64,000 nt of DNA, taken from positions 372,001-436,000 of the forward strand of contig CM066289.1 of assembly GCA_033816765.1 (NCBI GenBank). The letters run 5' to 3'. Below the pieces are notes generated by a model. It did not search any database and was not told the origin of the DNA. It was given only the letters and a program-made list of their open reading frames with translations. Within the stretch, counting starts at the first letter, position 1. Every line of letters starts with the position of its first letter. Position numbers and translations under genes: made by a program. This stretch comes from Nothopassalora personata. Its lineage: Eukaryota; Ascomycota; Dothideomycetes; Mycosphaerellales; Mycosphaerellaceae. Of this stretch, positions 1 to 10,294 are shown piece after piece.

Positions 1-899
1 CTACAAGCGTCTGAGCCCGCTGAGGTAGTTGAACGGTTGCGCTCACTGCAGGTATCTCATGCGAAGTCGTCTTGCCGCAGACATTACATGAGACCTTACT
101 GTTGCCATAATGGACCGCAGCTTCTTCCGTCTGTACATATCATGATGTGTCTTGTTCGAGCTCTATCCGTCGTCCAGGAATATGGTACATCCGACGTTTT
201 GAAACAACACGAAATGTCATCCTGTGTGGGCCGTGACGTGAATGGCTGTGATGTTTTGGGAAGGTATATATCGATGGCCCGTGAATGGTACGTAGCAACT
301 GACGCACAGGACGACTCATCTGCTTAAACAGATCATCAATCCAACACTCCGGATCCGACCGCAGCTTCGATACCCGCGCTTCGAGGAGAGGCCATATGTA
401 GCATATTCTTCAAGGGACACAATACTCGAGGCAAATTCTGTACTGGGAGCTGGCCCGTTAGGGTATCGCCAATATTGCATCGGGACTAGGTTGCAGCAGG
501 AGAATCCGTTGTCGTGATACAATAGCAGTGGAGACCTCGGACAAGAAGAAGGTACTTCGCTTCGCTTGTTGTAGCGGACGACAACTGTGCAATAGTTGGT
601 AGAAAGCTGGAGCCATTAATGCAACGTCATTTGAGCGAAGTGGGCAGAATATTGAGCCTTGCACGCGGGACCGAGAGAGAGGCACCATCTTGACCACAAG
701 GGAACTGCGCAATGCACACTTAACAATATCGTCAATCTCGGCATAGCTGAGTGAACCTCCACAACGGTCCAAGCATACGACGAAACCACGCCGTAGTCCC
801 CAATCCGAACCACGATATCTGCCAGTAAATCTGATCGACCACAGGCGGCTGAAGAACAGGGCTTGGACGACAGACAGTCCCACCACTACTCACCTATCG
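1..899. other. no supported gene
   Basis: I see no recognisable gene here. Short open frames exist on both strands, the longest about 140 codons on the minus strand, but none shows a domain, a credible start context or splice signals. The sequence is not RIP-like, since CA and TG are common. It may hold the edge of a gene that starts outside the window or decayed coding sequence. Confidence 0.4.
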
Positions 900-1352
900 C
901 GATGACCGGAACTCCTTCTCTCTCACAGGCCTATCCAACGCGCAGCCATTGTTGACGCAATCTACTGCTGCACTTCCGGCCTCGACAGCAGCGACAACGA
1001 GCTTTTCGAATCGGTATTCGTGAAAGATGATAGCCTTATCATACAGGCTGACCCTGTCAAGGTCGGAAGCTGGACAGCTATCAACAACTATGTTGGGAGA
1101 GCTTTTCGATGTCCTAACCACGTACATCATCGGCCGCATTCGCATCGAGCTCAAAGATGTTACGGAGACTGCGTACTTGACTGCGAATACTGTGTGCTAC
1201 CCATTCGGCCCGAGAATGCAATGGAGCTGGGATCCTTTCACTGGATCAGCACGATCGTTGTTCCGTATGACCACAGATTCACCACCTTAGGAAAAGTCGC
1301 GCGGCTCCGCTTCCGATACGATAGTTGCAACAGCGATGCTCATCAACGCTGA
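900..1352 (+). pseudogene. SnoaL-like (NTF2-fold) protein relic, frameshifted
   Basis: Pieces of a small SnoaL-like/NTF2-fold protein can be read on the plus strand in two frames. About 930-1,085 gives a stretch containing AIVDAIYCCTSGLDSSDNEL and FESVFVKDD. About 1,090-1,200 in another frame gives FDVLTTYIIGRIRIELKD and TAYLTANT. About 1,200-1,290 returns to the first frame with RPENAMELGSFHWISTIV. This order (helix with D-x-L-F, then a TTH/FISN-like strand, then an xLTAxAxxYH-like strand, then RPxxAMExG) is what I know from fungal SnoaL-like proteins. At least two frame changes and no clear start argue for a pseudogene. An unrecognised intron could explain one frame change. The family call rests on motif order only. 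Confidence 0.42.
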
Positions 1353-2800
1353 CTTCGTGATGATCGGCCTGAGCTCATGAGACGTCTCGGAGGATCAGAC
1401 GCGCACACTAGACCCGGAGCTCCTTTTGCGAAATCGGATGTCAATATCATCTAGCACATGCTCGTGGCTTAGGCGCGTTGCTTCACCACGCCTCCGAGGC
1501 ATGAGGCGCGCAGATGGATGCGTGTCGTCACTTTTCTCACTTCAGCATCACACGCGAAGGGCTGCGGGCCGTGCGGCGCACAGATCAGCCGCCAGCTTAT
1601 ATGTTCTTCTGCAACTCGATTTGCAGCCTAAACATAGACCTCACACTTCCACCTCCTTGCTCCTTCCTCCCGCCGCTCCCTGCTCCCTGACTGTAACGCT
1701 GAGGCGGCCGAGTCAGCGGATTCTCGAACAACGAATAGCCTTGGCCTGAAGAGGCCTCTTCAGATCCATACCAAAACCGGAAACTTGTCTACAGGATCAC
1801 TCTTGTGTACACTTGCGATAGAAGGACCACTCGAACTCTTACGATGGAGCCATGGCATGCTGTGCACAGGGTGAGCCCTTCTTCATAGGGTAGACTGCTA
1901 TAACTGACTAGAAGCTGCCACGGTGCCAGATATACATGCTCATTCGCAAAGCGGCTCGTGGCGATCGGGACGATCCCACCACATTGCTGGCCAATAGTAG
2001 CAAGGACTACCTCGTGGCGGCATATTTGAGCATAAGATCTACCGGAAGACTCCGCTCATTTATCCTATCTCACCACTTCCTAGGAATGTTCCGGCTGTAC
2101 GATGAGAGTCCTCTCAGCCGTGTCGATTGCAAGGCAGTCGCATTCGCCCGGAACCGTTGGCTCAATCAAGCCGAGACGTAGATGAGGGTTGAGATCAATA
2201 CCATCGACCAAATTTCAAGCCAAGCATGGGAGCCAAAGTTAGGATGCAAGAGTAGGAAAGTGATCAAAAGGTATACCCCGCTAGGGTCCTGATTCTGATG
2301 GTTGAGGAGAGCAGAGGCAAGCTTGAAATTGCAAGTCGATCAGCGCAAATAGCAGAAGGCCCTGGAGAAGCTGAGCGCCTCAAAATCGTACTGCGCGGAG
2401 ATCCCAGGTCTCTATGAGTTCACTCCGGTCCGCTTGTCGGTATTGTGTCCTAAAGGTGCGGACGGGAGCGACCTGGAGCCTTTAAATTGTGCCCTCGTCT
2501 TACTCAAAGCGGGACGCGCCATTCTCAGTGTCTCATCTGTGCAGCGGATTTTGATAAAGAAGGACTCGTCTAGGTCGGCAAAAGTCGTATTTCTAATTCC
2601 ATGGCCTGCGAGACAAACAATGGTGGAGGGTTCCCGAAGTGGATTCAGCCCTCGCACACAAGACTGTTGTTGGCCCGGAGGAGTCCTCTTCACGTCGTTC
2701 GCAGACAGTACAGTTATATCAGAGGCGGCCCAGAAACGAGTCGCGGAAGTAAGGGCAGACGAACGGTGCCTCTCACCCGAACTCAGGTACCTGCCCAGTC
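1353..2800. other. no supported gene
   Basis: About 1.4 kb without a gene I can defend. Open frames at 1,426-1,749 (+), 1,936-2,181 (+) and 2,412-2,918 (-) have no recognisable domain and low-complexity or arginine/serine-biased composition, as expected of shadow frames. Confidence 0.35.
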
Positions 2801-2834
2801 GGCGAAGAAGATAATAATGACGACCCTTACCGTT

Positions 2835-3240
2835 TAAAGCAGAGACATTACAAGCGCGGGTAGCTAAGCTACAATTAGCACAAGGAAAATTAGATGCTGT
2901 GAGCGGCACCACCAGCAAGGAGAACCTTAGCGTTGTAAAGGCAGAATATGCAACAAACGAGGCCTTTAATCTCGTGTCCGATTTCTAAGGACGCCGTAGT
3001 CGAGCAGACTTTCAAAGCTGAAGCACAGAGGCGCAAGCAGTCTAATGCCATCGACGGCGGCGAGGACGACGAAGGAGAGACAGAAGAAGACCTTAAGCTA
3101 GAGCTAGCAAGAATCGAGACCCTACAAAAGCTAAGGTAGCTAAAGAAGAAGAAGCGCAAGGCCAGCTAGGGGAAGCTTATTCCTAGGGAGCCTGCCTTGA
3201 TACTACTGCAGGCTAGAGCTTCGACCTACTTCTACCATGC
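2835..3240 (+). pseudogene. decayed coiled-coil ORF, possible transposase C-terminus relic
   Basis: The plus strand reads as a charged helical protein tail interrupted by stops: a leucine/glutamine-rich piece near 2,840-2,890, then a Lys/Arg/Glu-rich piece at 2,948-3,139 containing EEDLKLELARIETLQKLR, followed after a TAG by a Lys-rich run. The stops are TAG/TAA and the surroundings are enriched in CTAG/TTAG, compatible with light RIP. Such charged C-terminal coils occur in fungal pogo/Fot1-type transposases, but no catalytic DDE motif is visible. The identity is therefore only a suggestion. Confidence 0.22.
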
Positions 3241-3672
3241 GTAGGCTAGAAGATTCGTCTTCAGCGTGCTAGCAGCTAAACATATTGCCAGTGGAAGAAG
3301 GCAGATAAATGGCAACTCTGGTGTAGTCTGTGAGTGAAATGTAGCTGCAGAGCGACAGAAACGATATGTTGGGCGTCTGTTGCTTCCCTTTTTTTAGACG
3401 GACTTTATCGTATCAGCGAGTTTCTTGAAATGCGATCTGAAATTGAAAAGTGACGTCCTCCCCATTAGGATGCTTCCACTCGGTCAATCTAGTCATATAA
3501 TCCTAGTCCGCAGTTCTTCATTCGTCTCCAATATCCTCCCATCATATGATCGTAGGACATTTTCGTTATAGCATTTCAAAGGATCGTCTAGAACGTCGTA
3601 GTCCTCGTGTACATACAGCATTATCTCTCGTTAGCATCCTCTCTCGTCATCGTCTACCGGTATCACAACCGC
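3241..3672. other. intergenic, 3' flank of the Pro-rich protein gene
   Basis: No gene seen. This lies immediately downstream of the minus-strand wall-protein gene and probably contains its 3' untranslated region. No clear terminator or structural RNA is evident. Confidence 0.35.
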
Positions 3673-5196
3673 TTAATAATCCTGAGCTGGAGGTGTGTAC
3701 CCCTCAGGCTTTGGCTGCTCGTACGGCTCTGACTGCTCATAGGCAGGTGGAGCAGTGTAACGAGGGGGTGCCAAGTATTCGGGAGCGGGTGGTGGATAGA
3801 GTGGAGCCGGGTAGTAAGGCTTCTTCTCAGGTGTGGTTGTGTGCGGGTCTGGAGTGGGGTAATCTGGAGGAGGTTGAGAGTGAATTGGCGGGTGACTGTA
3901 GGCTGGAGGTGGGTGCTCGTAGGTCTTCGGTGGTGGACCGGAAGTCTTCGACTCAATGGGGTACGACTTTGGCGGAGGCGGTTGTTCATAGCTCTTTGTT
4001 GGGGAGCCGTAGCTCTTGGGTGGAGTTGGGTACGACTTGGAAGGCTGCGAATGGTACGGCTTGGGTGGTTGTGGCTTGTATGAGTGTGACGATCGAGATG
4101 AGTACGACTTTGGTGGTTGCGAAGGTTGCGAGTCCGTAGGTTTTGGGTAGGTCGTCGGCATGCTGACCGGTAGCTTTGGGTATGTCATAGGCTGACTAGG
4201 AGTTAGGTTCGAAACGGTAACAGCTGGCTTGGGATAAGTCACTGGCTGGCTCGGCTGCTGAACTGGAACGCTGGGCTTGCTTGGAGTCGTGTATTCGGGA
4301 GGCGATGGTGGCGCGCTGCCATTTTGTGGGGACGATGGAGAGCTAGACGAAGCAGCCTTGGGTGGGACTGGGACCGCTGGCGGCTGGCTAGGCTGGCTAG
4401 GCTGAGTGGGCTTTGGCGGCACTGCAACCGGACTGCTCTTTGGAGGAGCGGCCATTGTTCCATAAGTGTGGCAGTAAGAGATCGGGGTCTGAGCACTGTA
4501 GTAGATGGTCGAGGTCGAGCACGCTGGGCAGACCTGGCTGTAGTGAACAGTCTCGGTCTTCGTCTCGTACTTCGTCTCAGTCTTGATGACTGCAGGTGGG
4601 CACACAGCTGGAGGTGGGTTCGGCTGCTTCGGAGGCATGGCTGGGAAGCTTGACTGCTGTGATGGGACAGAGCCAGACTGCTCTGGCATCAATGCAGGGT
4701 AGCTAGGCTTCGTCAAGGTGACGGCAGTCTCGGAAGTGACAGTAGTCTTGTAGGACTGGATTGTCGTCTTGGGCGTAGGCTGCGAGGCATACGAAGCCGG
4801 TTGGCTAGGCTTTGACACGTATGGCAGCGATGCTGGGTAGCTGCCAGATGGCTTCGGCTGTGGAACGTATGGTGGTGGAGCATACGATGGGTATGTTGCA
4901 TATGACTCTGACGTCGTTGGGTAGCTGGCCGGAGGTTGAGGAGGATAGCTCTTTGGTGGATGTGGCTCGTAGCTTGGCTTGTAAGATGGCTCAGGCTTGT
5001 ATGATGGAGCGGGCCTGTATGATGACTTTGGCTGGTATGATGGTGCCGGCTTATCGCTTGGAGAGCCATAAGGCGGATGGTTGTACCAGTAGGCAGGTGG
5101 CTTGCCCTCCTCGCCCTCTTCATACTCCTGAGGCTGCTCACCTGACACAGCATAGGCTGTGCCCAGCAGTGCCAGCAACGTGATCTTCGATAGCAT
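3673..5196 (-). CDS. secreted Pro/Tyr-rich (extensin-like) cell-wall protein
   Basis: A single open frame of 507 codons. Residues 1-19 (MLSKITLLALLGTAYAVSG) form a typical secretory signal peptide. The mature protein is dominated by proline, serine, tyrosine and lysine. It has irregular tandem modules of the P-S-Y-x-P and P-P-K-S-Y type at about residues 45-110 and again at 360-500. Between these lies a short Cys-containing island near residues 200-250 with CPACST and a series of alternating Thr/Glu/Tyr residues. Low-complexity Pro/Tyr-rich secreted proteins are typically wall-associated structural or adhesion proteins; that role is inference from composition. There is no GPI-type hydrophobic tail, since the C-terminus is polar and ends in QDY. 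The start follows from the signal peptide. Long plus-strand open frames over the same interval are antisense shadows. Confidence 0.8.
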   Translation of the reverse strand: MLSKITLLALLGTAYAVSGEQPQEYEEGEEGKPPAYWYNHPPYGSPSDKPAPSYQPKSSYRPAPSYKPEPSYKPSYEPHPPKSYPPQPPASYPTTSESYATYPSYAPPPYVPQPKPSGSYPASLPYVSKPSQPASYASQPTPKTTIQSYKTTVTSETAVTLTKPSYPALMPEQSGSVPSQQSSFPAMPPKQPNPPPAVCPPAVIKTETKYETKTETVHYSQVCPACSTSTIYYSAQTPISYCHTYGTMAAPPKSSPVAVPPKPTQPSQPSQPPAVPVPPKAASSSSPSSPQNGSAPPSPPEYTTPSKPSVPVQQPSQPVTYPKPAVTVSNLTPSQPMTYPKLPVSMPTTYPKPTDSQPSQPPKSYSSRSSHSYKPQPPKPYHSQPSKSYPTPPKSYGSPTKSYEQPPPPKSYPIESKTSGPPPKTYEHPPPAYSHPPIHSQPPPDYPTPDPHTTTPEKKPYYPAPLYPPPAPEYLAPPRYTAPPAYEQSEPYEQPKPEGYTPPAQDY

Positions 5197-6610
5197 CTTG
5201 TCCGATAGCAGCGCTCAACAGTGGAACGAAGGTGGAGATGCAGCGGAGTGTGATTGAGGAGGCTGCAGGAGGGATGTTATCCCAGAATCAAGCTGTGGTC
5301 AAAGCGAGTGTGGACCACAAAGCTGATGGTGATTAATCCTCGCAGTGAACGTTGAGAGACAACTAGTCAACTGCGATGTTGAGATGTTCCGGTCGCCATG
5401 CAGTCTCCCGTCGCTGGGCACGGCTCGATGGTGCTGCACCATGATAGGCTGAAGCAGAGAACGCTTTGTCTCGCTGCAACCAGTGTTGTTGACAGAGGTG
5501 TCCTTCAATTTGATAGAACCTCGCTGCCTCGCCGGGAGGAAGCTTTGACAGTGTCGTCGTTCTAAGCTGCAAGCAGACATGGGAGTCCAGCAAAATTGCT
5601 CTTTTTGGTAGGCAGCAAAAGTGAGTGAGGTTGATGAATGGAGGCACCGTCTCGACATGCAGAAACCTAACCACTTTCCGCCATCTGCTGTGGCAACCGT
5701 TTTGAACTAACCAATGCGCGTCTGATGATGTCGCCCTACTTTCGAGAATTCCGATATCATCTGCGAAGAATGTGTTACCTTTGCCGGGGACAATTGCGCA
5801 CGTCTGTTGACGATGACCGCGGCTCCGTTCGTGAACGCTGGATATGGGATTCCCATGACAACGACTGTGCTCGAGCTTCATCAATCACATCGACCAGTGC
5901 TGCGGAACCGGTCGCATGTGGAGCACGGCACCATCAAATCCGCCTATTGCCTAGGTGACGGAGGTCAATATTCGATGCAGCACGCCCGTGCTTCACGCGC
6001 CCAAGACTTCATTCTATTCATCATGATCCACACAGACCGTTCGGCTCTACCACTTCCCCCCCCCCCCCTACAATGTCATATGAGTGCATGGACTTGCTGT
6101 TTCCCTCGCGAATCGGCGATAAGCAGCGTCACGAACCACGGTATCAGGATGATATTTTCACTCCAGGCGAAGTACGAACAGGACGACCGACTGTGCAACC
6201 TGTTTCTCGAGATGCAGACCACGATCCATGATTATGGTACCATATCTCGACCATCACAAAACACGGCAATCTGAGAATAAACTGGCCCCTTCGGTTATCA
6301 GACAGGACTTTTATTGAACGCGGCACCACCCATTGAGAGATCCTCATCCCAGCGAAGCCCGATTCGAGGGGACCGATTCCGAGATCCATCTACCCTTTTG
6401 ACAGCAGTGCGATGTTCTCCAAGATGTGCCGGACAGCTGCCACAGTCCCAATTCGAAAAACAGACTGGAATGCCCGAATGCAAACCCGACAGTGATCGAC
6501 AGGCTGAATCTGCATATGCGACGGTCGACTAGGAGCAATGATGTGGACGGCCAATAATCTGGTCTCGGGCCTTGTACCAGCCATCTTGCTTCTACACTTG
6601 TGGTTCTCAC
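5197..6610. other. intergenic, no supported gene
   Basis: About 1.4 kb between the wall-protein start and the transporter stop. Open frames of up to 173 codons (5,363-5,884, -) are compositionally random and match nothing I recognise. A homopolymer of about ten C residues lies near 6,059-6,068. The first few hundred bases presumably hold the promoter of the wall-protein gene. Confidence 0.4.
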
Positions 6611-8170
6611 TCATTTCACAGAGTTTGAGTTATCCTTGCAAGACCAAGGGTCGCTAGAGTCCGACGAGTCGATGATACCAAGGATCGAGCCGTAAGTTCC
6701 GCCGATCATCAAGAATGTTCCCGCCACGATAATGAAGATGACCCACGCGAACTGCAGGTACCACTTCGTGTCGCGCTCCGAGGCACTGCGCCTGTAGTTG
6801 TCGTAGAGCCACATGCCACCCATCGGCTGGAACGACATGGAGGTGGCCAAAAGTGCACCGATGAGAGAGATGAGTTCCTCGAAGACGGGAATAGCACTGC
6901 CAATCACGTAGGCGATGAGGACCACCCCACCAGTGCAGCTCAACCAGGTCATCCAGTGCTGGGGAGTGTTTGCTGTTAGGTGCTGGGAGCCACGCATTAG
7001 ACGCATGAATACGCTCTTAGCAGGCAACTATCTGGAATCAATTTACGTTCCATGTACTCATCAGAGGGAGGGGATACTCACATGGACGAACAGCATACAG
7101 CTGGCTATCAGACCAGGCAGCGCAATGCCGTAACAGATTCGCTTCATCAAGGGACCAGCTGAACCAAGCGCTGGCGACGCAACATAAGAACCGCAGTAGT
7201 AGTACACCACGATTCCGATGATAAGGTAGACAAGAGCCACAGCCGCCTGGGCCACGCAAAGCGATTTGACGAAGTCCTTGGGGTTTCGCATCTCCGAGAT
7301 GATGGAGAAGAAGGCCGGGCTACCTGCGAAAGCAAAGACGATTGTCGATACAGCAGAAAGGGCCTCTGCGACAGTTGGGTCGCCGATGATCTTGTAGTCG
7401 CTCTTGTAATCGCCAGTCTTGGGAGCATCTGCAGGACGGTCTTCTACGCCGACTGCAATTGTGAGAGTGAAGACTAAATCGTGTTAGTAGTGCGCATTGA
7501 GAAGTGGGCCCTGTGCGCCTTACCTGCAGTCAGAATACCTCCAACACCAAGCCACGCAATCCAGGAGATCCTGCCGAGCGTTCGAATGCTGCCAAATAGC
7601 ATGCCGATGATGGCGGCGACTGCTACGAAGATGGCTGTGCAAGCACCGTGGACCGATATCGCGTTGAATCCGATTGACATACTAAGCATGGCGGATGCGG
7701 CCAGAAAGACGAAGTCTGCCATTGTCAGCCATCGACCTCATGGGGCTTGCTCTATGGAACTTACAGATGACAAAGCCAAACCATAGGATCTCTCGACCAA
7801 TGCGACCACCGAAGAGCGCGCCAGCATCATCGATGCCATAGACTTGCGGGTGCAACAGCTTGAACTGGCCGACCATATAACCACTCCAAGTTGTCATGAC
7901 TGCGACCACGACCAGAATGATCACACCCGGAACCATGCCAAGCGTGTTCAGCGCCGAGGGAATTCCCAACACGCCGAGACCGATCTGTGTCTTCATCATG
8001 AGGATGACTGTGCCCAACCAGCCAACGTTGCGGTAGTTGGGACCACCCTCATGGATCTCTCCGAACACGGCGTCGTTAGTGGCATCGGTCTTGGTGTAGT
8101 CGTGGACGTCGCTGAAGTCTTCCGTTGGCACAGGAGCCAATTCTTCCTCGACCTTCTTCTCTCCGGGCAT
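6611..8170 (-). CDS. AAAP-family amino-acid transporter (Aa_trans domain)
   Basis: A four-exon gene. Exons are 8170-7765, 7715-7524, 7452-7082 and 7027-6611, with introns of 49, 71 and 54 nt. Splice evidence: donors GTAAGT, GTAAGG and GTGAGT, and a CTACTAAC branch site in intron 2. Phases agree and give 461 residues. The N-terminus is acidic and cytosolic. The first membrane segments carry the family motif region TQIGLGVLGIPSALNTLG near residues 60-78, and about 10-11 hydrophobic segments follow. SEMRNPKDF lies in the loop typical of the aromatic/neutral amino-acid permeases (Mtr type). The protein should import amino acids by proton symport across the plasma or vacuolar membrane; the exact substrate cannot be read from sequence. 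The acceptor of the last intron (CCAGATAG before TTG) was chosen because the preceding AG would give a stop. Confidence 0.9.
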
Positions 8171-10152
8171 CCTGAGGAGTGGTGGCTGTGAAGCGCCTTA
8201 GAGGACGGATGCTTGTAGAGGGTCTCGTTCGACTGCCGGCTGCTGAAGGTATTGTCCTGTTGGACGGGCTTCTCTATCGAATACTGTAAGCAAGATGAAC
8301 ACAAACACCACACGAGCGAACGAGCTGACTATTAATAAGTGGCGAAGGACTAAGTGGCACTCTAGGGGCCAAGCATACTGTCTGTGGACATAACAACTGA
8401 TCTCTTACTCGACAGTTATTACCCGCCCATGGGGTCAAACTACGCACACCAAGATTCGGACCGGATACCCGACCATTGCAGCTGCCGTGGTGAAACCGAG
8501 ATCTTTGCGCACCTTCTCCATATTCGGAGTCGCAGCTCGCGAGACCGCGCTGATAAGCAGCATGTAACCAGGTGAAACATCATCGCCTTCTGAGGGAAGA
8601 CGAGGATGTTGCCTTCCAGATCGTCAGCCTTGGGATGTTTTGATTGGAAGTCCAGGCGACGGGGAACGGCTGTTCCTTCTGGAAGGTCTCTAGTGCGAGG
8701 CCTTTTTCCAACGGCACTTGTGCAGGGGTAAAATGCAACCACAGGCAGGCCGCCAGCTTTTCACGAATATTCCCTGACCTGTTGTTGGCGTTTGCAATGG
8801 CACAACGAGGACAACTGCTACGGCTTGCGCCGGCCCAGCGAGTCTGCGACATTTTAGTGAAATCTTTGACAGCATCGCAGTCCTTCCATGCATGCAACAA
8901 CTTGAGCACTATTTCCCTCAGGATGATACAACAGACAGAACTCCTCTGCTTGTCGGCGGTAGTTGATCCGACTCTACCTCGCTCTGCATCGCTCATGTCA
9001 AAATAGATTGGCGTGGCCAGATTCGGCACAACCGCGATATATACGCACACTAGCCATGTCCAACAGCTCATGACCAGGGCGTGTCCGGTGCGTGCGAATA
9101 ACGTTTCACACACGGCGTATTCGCGTGTGCGATGCCAAGCATGTAGATGAATGACTATGGCGGTCTCGCCCATTCTCGCATGTCGATTATCGCACCTTTG
9201 AATACGCGTCTTCTCGCGTCGTGTCGTCGCTATAGGTGTTGATAAAGCCTCGTAAAGGTGTTGCTCATCCAATCTATCGTTGTTGCCGTTCTTCATCGTC
9301 GCTCGGAGCGCTCACTGTCGCCAATCCATACGACAGCAGCATTAGCATGTCCTATTTCGACTGTGCAGACAGGTCTGTATGGCACCTGCATCGCTACGGG
9401 GCCTATATCGGAGAAATCCAGAGGGTGTGCGATCAACGATAATGACACAAATATTGCGTGTGAATATCGTTATCCGCGTGAATGGCAAGCAAATGCGAGC
9501 CGCCACGCCCTCCTCGCTCATTGACTTGGCAGAAGCCGTCAGTCGGCGCACGAGTCGGCAGACCAACAAGACATACAGCGAACGAGCAGTTCGGCCGGTC
9601 TGTATCAGAACGAGGTCGATGCTGCTGCAAGGACCGAAAATAGCGCTGCCATGTCGCAGATATCCCTACAATGCGTGCTGTGAATGCTGTGAAGAGACGG
9701 GCAGTCTGGGCGAGTGGCACGATGGGAGATGCGCGATTATGTGGCTCTCGTGCTTGGGGGGTCGGAGTAACTGTCGCCCGAGAAGTTGCAGACATTGTCG
9801 TCCGCAGATCGGGCTGGCTGCCTGCCTGCCTGCCTGCTCCGCTCGCTGGATAGAAGATGAGATGGAGTTCGCTCGTGCGGTCGAGTCGTTGTTCACTGAC
9901 ACCAATTGATGATGATGATGCTGTTCTGTTCCTGTCACGGTCATCAAAATCCTCGCCTCGGTCTTCCGATGCGAAACAGCCGCCGCCAGCCCGGGCCGAA
10001 CCTTCTCACCCGAGAGTTCTGGAGAACAAATCGCTCGCTCGTCATCACAACGCCATGATGATCAATTCACCTTAGGCTTACCATCCACCTCCTGCCCTCC
10101 GCACTCATAGTCATGCGTCAAGAATGTCATCCGCGAAAAAAAAGAAAACATG
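8171..10152. other. intergenic, no supported gene
   Basis: Two kilobases with no gene I can support. The longest frame (8,580-9,296, minus, 238 codons) has no domain, irregular Cys/Arg/His-rich composition and no conserved-looking core. The interval probably contains the upstream region of the amino-acid transporter and the 3' flank of the TEA-factor gene. Confidence 0.4.
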
Positions 10153-10161
10153 CACAACAGC

Positions 10162-10213
<52 letters not shown>
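10153..10213. repeat. (CAA)n microsatellite
   Basis: An uninterrupted run of CAA triplets, about 18 units, begins near 10,160 after a short imperfect start. It sits about 80 bp beyond the stop codon of the minus-strand TEA-factor gene. It would therefore appear as (UUG)n in that gene's 3' untranslated region or just past it. C-homopolymers follow at 10,270-10,288. Confidence 0.9.
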
Positions 10214-10294
10214 GTCTTTCTAATGCTTGCATTATTATGCATTTCAATCATTACCACCCATTCCTCACGCCCCCCCCCCTTCCCCCCCTTCTCA

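Noticed and set aside
3546..4139. Plus-strand open frame of 197 codons
   Set aside because: It lies antisense to the Pro/Tyr-rich protein gene. Its composition follows from the repetitive codons on the other strand.
5363..5884. Minus-strand open frame of 173 codons
   Set aside because: No recognisable features and Cys/His/Arg-rich random-looking composition.
8580..9296. Minus-strand open frame of 238 codons
   Set aside because: No domain, irregular composition and no good start or splice context. Probably chance.
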